Positions 55,954 through 64,000 of a stretch of DNA of 64,000 nucleotides are shown here, piece by piece. Source of the DNA: Campanula takesimana (lineage: Eukaryota; Streptophyta; Magnoliopsida; Asterales; Campanulaceae). A program made the translations under genes and the position numbers. Below the pieces are notes generated by a model. It searched no databases. It was not told the DNA's origin and was given only the letters and a program-made list of their open reading frames with translations. Within the stretch, counting starts at the first letter, position 1; each line of letters starts with the position of its first letter. The stretch is taken from NCBI GenBank assembly GCA_026119855.1, contig JAOWBW010000768.1, forward strand, positions 1 to 64,000, written 5' to 3'.

Positions 55954-56845
55954 ACCTAAAAGTTACGTGTTTAACCTTAATGATAAGATTTTGTGTATCT
56001 TACATTTTTCATACTCAAAATGACAAGAGTCACGTTCACTTTACTACTGTTATTTTTTTTTCAAAGAGTTTAGGATAAAAATGTGGCATGTGAGACATAT
56101 TTTCATTATTTTGGAGTTGAAAATTCTAATGAAACCTCCACCATTTGAAACCCTCCTCTTTTAGGTAAGATATGATGATGAGGTTCCTAGATAAGCATGC
56201 GCCACTGCTTGTCTGTTTTTCCTATGCTTTTTCTAAACCTTTTTTTTTTTTAAGTCTAAAAGATTTAAATAAATCATTGAAAATTAAATCCCCAGTCCCC
56301 CACAAACAAACTCATGTTATCACATATTCTGCATTATTCACTTCCCAATAGCACTCTTTGTAGTAGCTTGGGAAAACACAGCTAATTCTACTGCAATTCT
56401 GCATTTTTAATACCTTAAACTAATAGCATCTGCAGATTGTAGCACTAACGATCTCGGAAAAGCGACAATAAAACAATTCTACAGCAACTCTGCACTTTAA
56501 TACCTTACACTAATAGCATCTGTAGATTGTAGCACTTACAGTATTGAAAAAGCGACCATAAAATGGACCTATCAGAGACGTTTTGGAGGAGGGGGGAGGG
56601 GTGTTACCCTAATAGGTGATACATTTGAGCTATACTTTGCTATATAGGATTTCTTAGATTTATATGGTCCAGTTCTCTGTATGAACATGGCAATATTGGG
56701 TCTAAAAATGTGTTTTATGATATGTTTGGTTTACGCTAACAGCTTAAGAATTTAACACAAGTGATAAGCACTTGCTCGATCTTCGTCATTCTACTTTTAT
56801 TCCTCAACCATTAGACGTATCTAGTTATTCATCAGAGCGTGTATG

Positions 56846-57447
56846 TGTTGGGTTGTGGAGTCAAAACTAAGAAGGAAGAGGAAACTTAATTTATAGTCAT
56901 TAAGGATTTTATTGGATTCCTTGTTTGACTAGGGTGGAATTGAGTTTTTCTTGGGATTCCTTGTTTTAAGTATGTTAAGGAATTTAATTATTTCGAGTTT
57001 CTACTTAGTCTAGGTTTTGGACTTGTATACCTATACAAAACCAAGTGATGGCCATAAACATTGTGTGCCAGAAAAATAGCTAGAAAGAATCTGTGAGATC
57101 CATAAGAGAGCCTAAAATGGCGGTAGGCCCTTCGAGTGCCCTTAGGGACATTCCATGGACGGCCGGTTGTATGTCTGGGGGTTAGATGTGTGAGGGTGTG
57201 CTTAAATAGAGAAAATGATGACTCCGTAGGGTGAGTGCACGGGCTTTATTGTAACAACACAGATTGTGACCTGGCTCGGTGCCTTCAAACATAGTCTGAT
57301 CGTGGGACGAACTGAGTGAACAAATATTGTGTTCTTTTCTTGTTTATTGCTTTCATATAGATTGTTGCATGCGTGTTGTTTTTTCCCATGGGCATGGCCG
57401 CATGGTATTGGACGTGAGCTGCTTGGATACCGCAATTTCCCCCAACA
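56846..57447 (+). mobile_element. Copia-like LTR relic
   Basis: It starts TGTTGGGTTGTGGAG and ends TTTCCCCCAACA, with TGTTGGG/CCCAACA inverted ends. The following CATCTACAAGTGATATG resembles a decayed TGGTATCAGAGC primer site after a short spacer. No matching target duplication is visible. Confidence 0.5.
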
Positions 57448-58117
57448 ACATCTACAAGTGATATGAATGTACTGTCATCCATGGAAATGCATATCTCTAC
57501 AACTGACATTAAGATTTTGCTGTACTTTTATTCTAGCAGAACAAAAACTGAGATCAGATTTTGATTGTTTTCCAGTTTTAGCTTTTCAGATTGGCATTAT
57601 TTGATGCCACCCTAACCTGTTTCACATTTCATTTTCGCAAAGTTTCTTGTATCCGTTACAATTCAATCATTTTTAACTGCAAATAAAGATTCCAAAAACA
57701 AACTCGTAAACTTATCAGATACAGCAGAGTTCAGTTTCCTATTAGCAATCTGTTTAGAAGTTCCCTGCAATATATAGTACTCCGTAATAGCATTTGCAGA
57801 TTGCACAACAGCTTTGTAAAAAGGAGGGGAAAAATGAAACTATCAGAGAGACAAGGTGCATACTGATACTATTAGGATTCCTGTGAGATTCTGCTAGCTT
57901 CTTGTCATATATATTTGGGAATTTCTAAATTTTTTTTTGTTAATTTGTATCATATCATTCATTTTGGGACGGAGGGAGTACTTATAGTAGCCCTTGAACA
58001 AACTACACATCTTAACAAAAGCATATATAAGCGCATATAAAAATTTACAACTTCACACAAAATAAAGGTAGATAATGAGGAACAAAAATCATACAGAAGC
58101 GTTGAAGTCATCTTGCC
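57448..58117. other. Intergenic region and NPH3-gene 3' flank
   Basis: A MITE right end (TTTTGGGACGGAGGGAGTA) is at 57961-57981. 58000-58117 is probably the 3' UTR of the minus-strand gene. Nothing else is seen. Confidence 0.5.
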
Positions 58118-61046
58118 TTAAGATATAGAATGCCTCCGATCTTTAGCTGGTTTGCTTCGAGCTTTAGCACCAGAAGGCAAAACTCCGTCAGCACGTAGAA
58201 AGGGAGTAAGCTTCCCAAGCTTTTTGGAAACCGAGTTAATAAATGACTTTCGAGGCAATGGAGGTTTACCAGCAGACGGACGGGTAATAGTCCCCCCTGG
58301 GCTGCTTCCTATAATAGATTTATCAGAAGAAGTTCGGTCCATTTCTTTCAACCTCATTTTCATTTTCAGTAGCTCTAATTTAAGGTCTTGGTTTTCTCTT
58401 TTTAAGATCGAGAGCTCATCTGAAATGGGGTGCACATCAGGGGTGTACGAATTGACTTTGTGGGTGAGCGCAGGAGATTCTCCCCCGTCCATGGTTTCTC
58501 TCAAACGTTGTTGCTCGTAGTAAAGAACTTGAACAACAGTTTGCACGGGGAGACGGTCATTTTGAGCAGCGTGTGCACATGCCTCACGTGATAGTTTTTG
58601 ACAGTCCATCACACTGCAAACTTTCTTCCTCTCCATGTCACTTAACGAAGGATGAGCCTGTAGTTTATAAACACATATCTAAATATAACGGATTTACTAA
58701 CGGGACAGAAGAATGTATGAAAGTAAAAGAAACAGATAACGCACCTTGAGGTAAATATCAATGGCCCGATACATTCCATCCTCCGTCACCCTCGTTTGTT
58801 CTGGCATATGTTCAGCTATATCTGTAAACTTCTGTACTGACAAATTACGATCAGAAGATATTTCAGCAAGGTAACTCTCCATTAATTTCCCAACTTTCTC
58901 CATATCACTTTGGGAAGATGATACATGTTCTTCATCCACATTGTATCCTAATGGAGTCCCTTCCAATTCATATTCAATATAATTCATCATGATTCTCTGG
59001 ACCGTGTCAACTTCAAACAATGTATCACCGGTAAAATGAAAAGACGGAATTAATATATCATCTAAAACAGCCTGCCCAAGTTGTGACCCCATTCTTCTCT
59101 CCAAGTCGAGCCTACAAGCCACAGTTGTCTCAAGGTATATTGCAGCGCGGAGCAGCATGGACAGAAAACTAACTGATATCACGTTCTTTTCTCGAGGTAG
59201 AAGACTAACTATTGTTTCTAATACAACCCTCTTTTCGTGTTCTTGCCTCGCCTCAATCTTTTTCCTTCCTTTTCCAAATATTTCCTGTCATACAATGTGT
59301 GTGTGTGTCCGTGCGCATTAGAATTTATTCCGTTTAATGAATTTGCCTTCTTTTTACTAAAAGAGTAGGTTTTGGGGGGAAACTAGTTTCTCCCTAAATT
59401 ACAGAAAGTCCACTTTTTTTCTACTTGCAAGCATTTGGCGAACATTTAGAAACAGTTTGAAAAACAAGACTTATTATAACTTAGGGAGAAACTAGTTTCC
59501 CCCAAAATCTACAGAAAGTCCACTGTTTTTCTACTTGTAAGCATTTGGCGAACATTTAGAAACAGTTTGAAAAACAAGACTTTTTATAACTTAGGGAGAA
59601 ACTAGTTTCCCCCCTAAAATCTACAGAAAGTCCACTGTTTTTTTACTTGCAAGCATTTGGCGAACATTTAAAAACAGATTAAAAAAACAGACTTTATATG
59701 GTAACTTAGGAAGAACCTAGTTTCCCCCAAAATCTTGTGTTACTAAAAATAGACATGGGGATGAGATCTCACCAAACCTCGAAGAGATTTTTGCGCGTAA
59801 AGCATTAGAATTGGACCGAGTGCATACTGCTTAAACCCTCTTGAAATCATTGCAAGAAGAACGCGTTGAAAAATATCGATTCTGAGAACAGTTAAATCAT
59901 CAGCCCACCAATCAACTACAGCTTTCGAGTGAGAAGGATTAAAACCATCCACTCCATTTTCTGTGTTACCCGAAAATTGAGTTTCTTTACTAGCTGTATA
60001 AGCTATAGTATCAATACATCGATTTACCAATTTAACCTTTTCAGCTATCGGAAGGAGGTTTTCGGATGAATGTAAAATGGCAATTGTGCTGGCCAAGCTC
60101 TTAAGTCCCACTTCATTCAAATAGGCTTCAGTTCTTCCTACAAGGTTCCCAACTGCATAGTCCTCAGTCATTTCGAGATACTCTGCTACACATCTCAGTG
60201 CCGCAATATTTTCCGTGCCCATTTCGAAATTAATTCTGTAACAGAATTTTGCTGCGAGTTCGAATGATTCTGCCCCGCCTGGGATATCGGGGATTTCGAT
60301 GACAGAAATATCAGCATCACTACTTGCTGAAACCAACTTTCGTAGATATCCACATTTTGAGACTAATGGAAACTGCATATGAGGTAATCAATAAATTACT
60401 CCATCAAATTCATAACTATGGTTTAATCACATAATTAACTTACTTTAAATTTCATGCTAAATATATCTAGTTATCAAACTGGATACTCCCAAAAGATAGT
60501 CTCATTTGGTTTTTGACGGTCAAAACAACTGAACTTTGACCAGATATTAATGTCAGTCTACCTATTCTAGTGGAATTCCAAAAATTGTTATTGATAAATC
60601 ATTAAGTGATATATCAATAATAATTTTTAAAATTTTTCGGTCGATTAGACTGACATAATATTTGGTCAAAGTTTTCATGTGATGACCATCAAAAACTAAA
60701 TCGGACTATCTTTTCAGAGAGGGTGTAGTAATTAACACTGAACAAGAAATTTTAATAATGTATAATAACAAGAGAAAGATCTTGATCAAATTTTACCTTG
60801 TGCAATGAAAAAGAAACTCCCCCTGCATTAACTGTGAAATCACTAGCAATCTCCTGGGATAAAATCCTGTTCAAATCCGAATATACTGAGCTTCAAAATA
60901 CAATAATTACGACAAACTCGAAGAAAAAAATAGAAATGAGGAAAAGCAAACCAGTCACTAGTTCTCTTCATGGCATTGGACATAAGCTCCTTCTTCATAG
61001 TTACCATGTTAACTGATGCGGGTGCTGAAGTTTTCTGATCCACCAT
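58118..61046 (-). CDS. BTB/POZ-NPH3 family protein, five exons
   Basis: Exons (minus) are 61046-60952, 60866-60797, 60372-59773, 59284-58745 and 58657-58118. GT-AG borders and phases agree, giving 614 aa. The start is the first Met; an in-frame TAA lies 15 codons upstream. The N-terminus MKKELMSNAMKRTSDW leads into a BTB domain (about residues 33-135: VNAGGVSFSLHKFPLVSKCG, FELAAKFCY). The NPH3 domain spans about 211-470 (DWWADDLTVLRIDIFQRV, LGPILMLYAQK, MYRAIDIYLKAHPSLSD). A coiled coil lies at about 513-543. The tail has PPLPRKSFINSVSKKLGKL. The family acts as CUL3 ubiquitin-ligase adaptors in phototropin and auxin-related signalling at the plasma membrane. The length fits. The exact orthologue is not resolved. 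Confidence 0.95.
59375..59735. repeat. ~110-bp tandem repeat in intron 3 of the NPH3 gene
   Basis: Units start with GAAACTAGTTTC near 59379, 59488, 59598 and (as GAACCTAGTTTC) 59713. Each carries ACAGAAAGTCCACT and GCAAGCATTTGGCGAACATTT. It fills most of the intron. Confidence 0.92.
60486..60726. mobile_element. Diverged MITE in intron 2 of the NPH3 gene
   Basis: CTCCCAAAAGATAGTCTCATTTGG at the left pairs with CGGACTATCTTTTCAGAGAGGG at the right. The interior is a long imperfect palindrome related to 35149-35400. Confidence 0.7.
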
Positions 61047-64000
61047 GTCAATGACCGAAGAATCTTTACCATCTCTATACCTCCATTAAATAGCAAAAAA
61101 TGGAAGAAAAATTCTCACAAATCACAAATTATAAGTTTGAAATTGAAGCTCCAATCAGTGAACTATGTTATAGAAAAATTAACATTTTTTGTTTCTTTTC
61201 TTACAATTTTCTCATTTTTTGTAATGAAACCTGATATTGAATCAGTACAACCTCAAACAAACTATGACCATGTAATATATTTATCTCCCTGATATCCTGC
61301 ATTTATCAAACAATCACCATCTTTTGAACAAAACCCATTTATGCCCTCACAACTTATCACCAAAAGAACTTCAAGGGGTAAAAAAGTCTTTTCAGCAGAA
61401 TTAGAGTGTCAATATGGTAATTTTGAAAGAATCATGGGCAAATAGAGAAAAAAAGATGGATATAGTGTGTGTGGTGGTGGGCACAAGTAGTTTTGTTGAA
61501 GGGATGAGGGTGGAGAGTTTTCAAAATTAGAAAAAGTTTCTCCAAGTGGGAAATTTTAACATCCACAAAGTGCTCATCTTTGCTTCTTTAGGATAAAAAC
61601 AGATCCCAATTTGTTTGCTTAGCCAATGTTAATCCAATAATTTGCCAGAAATTATAACTATAAACCAAGAAAGTCTGCATCTTGGCCAAACATGCCCTAG
61701 TGGGTCCACATAGAAATGGTGCGTTCAATTTATGGTGTTGACAAGAAAGAACAGGGATGGTTTTGTGGAGTGGAGCGGATATCTAGCTACTCCCTCCGTC
61801 CCAGTTTAAGGTTCTTAGTTTGACTTTACACGCTTATTAAGAAATCAAGACAAATTTGAGTCAAGAAAGTAGTGTGTGGAGGATATAATTGTCCATTCAT
61901 AAAGCAAGTGGGTGAAAAGTAAATGAGTAAGTGATGGTTTTTTTGTAATATATGAACATTATGAGGATAAGGATGTCCAAAACACTATTCATCCTTTGTC
62001 ATTTAAGAAATAAAGCAACTAAAAACCTTAAACTGGGACATACCAAAAAGGAAAGTAAACCTTAAACTGAAACGGAGGGAGTATTATATAGTTTTAATTC
62101 ATAATACAGACTTATCACTGGCTTATGTCTCTTTCAATTATTGGGGAGAGAAAGAAAAAAAAAAACAATCTGGTGCTACAACAGCTCCATTATGTATGGG
62201 GTCCAAGGAAAGGACGGGCCTATGTGGACTTCATGTAGACAGTCTTCCTTTGTATTTAAATGCAAGAGGCTGCTTCCAATTATTGGAAATGGAATACACC
62301 AAAAACGCGATGTGCCAAAGCCCCATCCATGTGGTAAGACCATCTGAAGTTTCAAATAGTGGATAAATGGCCATAATGACTGACCATTCCAGCCTTGATA
62401 TGGACCCAAATCGAAGAAAGGAGAACGGCCTCGCTAATGGTTTATTGGTGTTTGATCAGGGATGAATGCGATAGGACTTCCATTGGAATTAATCAAATGT
62501 CTAAAATCAAATAAAATCGAGCCTCTGTTCTACTAATACCTCATTCACTGCAGTGCTATGTCTTTTCAATATAGAGGATCCCACTTCCCAAATTTTCTTT
62601 ATACGTGCAAAACTAAAGGTTTAGAAGAAGATTACAAGATTATATATGAATCGTTGTTACCAAATTGTTCAAAAAGTTGAGATAGTGTCCCTTAAAGTAA
62701 ATTTGGACACTTTTTTAGGGACAGAGGGAGTAATTTTTTTTAAAAAAAATGACTGAACTTGTAGAAAAAGTTCAGTTTGCCGACAATCATATGAAATCAA
62801 AGAAAACATATTTCAGGGCGAAACGATGTTGTCACAGATCAGATAGTGGGAGATGAATGATTGAAGAAACGAAAAATCTTTAGCTTTAGTTCAATCTAAG
62901 CAAAGTCTTATAGTACATATAAACATTATTAGCACCTTTGGTGCGGATTGGATATGGACTTGGACAAAAAGGACAGCCTAGATCTTCAAAGCCAATGCAG
63001 CAGATAAAAAACACCACAGTTGGTGTCGAAATATCACATTTAATTATAGGAAAAAGACAATTGATAAGGTTAATAACGAGTCACTAAACAGGATACCGAC
63101 GAAAGCAAAAAGGGCACATTATTGAACTGAGGCAATGAGCTTTAGTGACAAGAAATACCGCAGCTTAGCTGTATGCATGTAATTGTAGTTAAGCTTGATG
63201 CAAATTTATTTTTACGTCAATTGTGAACAAGAAAAAATGAAACCAAAGAAGGGTGTTAAGTGACATATTTTCAAACCGGGGGATGTAAATAATCAACTAA
63301 AAAATTTCTAATCATCTGAAAGAAGAATGCAGCTTTCTTGCCATTTATCTCTACTTCTGTTCAACAGATTCTTTCTCGAAACTAGTTTACGTTCAAAGCA
63401 GGTGTTGTAAGCTAAGGGAGGAAAATAAAGAGTTAGTGTTGACAAATGGTAAATAAAAATTCTACTTTGGCCTTAGGTCACGTTATGATCCAGAATGCCA
63501 GTAAATGAAGCAGGAGTATTAGTGCTCACTTGGTATACAACAATAACGATATCGTCTCATGATATTTTAGTGAAAATTTAACACACGTGGAAATGAATCA
63601 TGATACTTTTGTAAAATTACTGAGCTTGAGCTATCTATCAATTATGCTGAGATGGATATATAAAAAGAGTTAAAAGACAGCAGAAGTGTATAGTATAATG
63701 ACTACCCTCCTACAACAAAGACAATCTTGCTCTGCTACCACATCAAATAAATGTGACAAATCCTTCACAAAGTTCCAAAAAAGAGGAAGAAAAAAAAATA
63801 GAAAACTTTTAGATAAGAGAAATGACCGGTAACAAAAACTGAACCAAATTGGGCGAGACATTGCTAAGTAATATTTCGATAAGTGTCCCTGTTTACCATT
63901 GAAATAGTTTAGAATCCAACACAGACCACTGACAAGGAGTTTAATGTTGGTGCAAGGCCTCTAATAAATGAATTGTTCATGCAAACATCACTGTCCATGA
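61047..64000. other. Upstream region of the NPH3 gene and intergenic DNA
   Basis: The stretch left of 61790 is likely promoter and 5' UTR. One MITE (61790-62081) and a short MITE-like repeat (about 62685-62730) are present. I see no coding exon or RNA gene from 62100 to the end. Confidence 0.6.
61790..62081. mobile_element. Stowaway-type MITE upstream of the NPH3 gene
   Basis: Ends are CTCCCTCCGTCCCAGTTTAAGG and CCTTAAACTGAAACGGAGGG, with TA flanks. It is the same subfamily as 29838-30067. It lies about 740 bp upstream of the start codon. Confidence 0.87.

Larger units (their letters stand above)
54041..56845. other. Intergenic DNA, AT-rich
   Basis: I see no coding exon or RNA gene. It holds a MITE (54451-54529) and a hAT-like MITE (55756-55953). 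Two related words (AATAGCATCTGCAGATTGTAG near 56420 and a similar copy near 56510) form a short local duplication. Confidence 0.6.

Noticed and set aside
58152..58520. 122-codon plus-strand frame
   Set aside because: It is the antisense shadow of NPH3 gene exon 5.

Overview
This window is nuclear DNA from a flowering plant, most likely a eudicot. The evidence is two intron-rich plant genes, dense Stowaway-type MITEs and nested Ty3/gypsy and Ty1/copia LTR retrotransposons. I cannot fix the species. A run of 100 N at 53941-54040 is an assembly gap.

1-25095 is a nest of three Tat-like Ty3/gypsy elements. Element A (plus strand, enters from the left) has a decayed integrase region (1-1340), a structured 3' untranslated region, two antisense ORFs, a 76-bp minisatellite and a 3' LTR (6675-7686). 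Element B (minus strand) has a broken 5' LTR (about 24280-25095), RNase H and integrase (22563-24271), the same 3' region, and two antisense plant-mobile-domain (PMD) ORFs. Element C (8277-20015, minus strand) is structurally complete, with 1.73-kb LTRs and target duplication CTTGC, but shows only a decayed gag and long tandem arrays. C sits inside antisense ORF 1 of B; removing C and one CTTGC restores that reading frame exactly.

25096-42745 is a gene region. A six-exon AT-hook/PPC gene (AHL family, 28826-42042, plus strand, 357 aa) has large introns filled with MITEs and one 1.24-kb miniature LTR element with target duplication ATTTT. A MITE carrying a 722-bp solo LTR lies about 250 bp upstream of its start codon.

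42746-53940 is a second nest, opened but not closed before the gap: copia LTR G contains copia element E, which contains SIRE-like element F (extra spliced ORF upstream of its 3' LTR), which contains Tat element D (5' LTR, primer site, broken gag). The other halves of D, F, E and probably G are missing, so the gap must hide much more than 100 bp.

54041-64000 holds intergenic DNA with MITEs, a copia-like LTR relic (56846-57447) and a five-exon BTB-NPH3 gene (58118-61046, minus strand, 614 aa), whose third intron carries a tandem repeat of about 110 bp.

The best candidates for something new are: (1) paired RNA hairpins with GNRA-like loops and compensatory changes between pol and the antisense ORFs of the Tat elements; (2) element-specific self-complementary CpG words repeated in every LTR family here (GCGCGC, CCGTACGG, GCACGACCGTGC, TTCGGCCGAA, TGCGCA); (3) the conserved, spliced antisense PMD ORFs.
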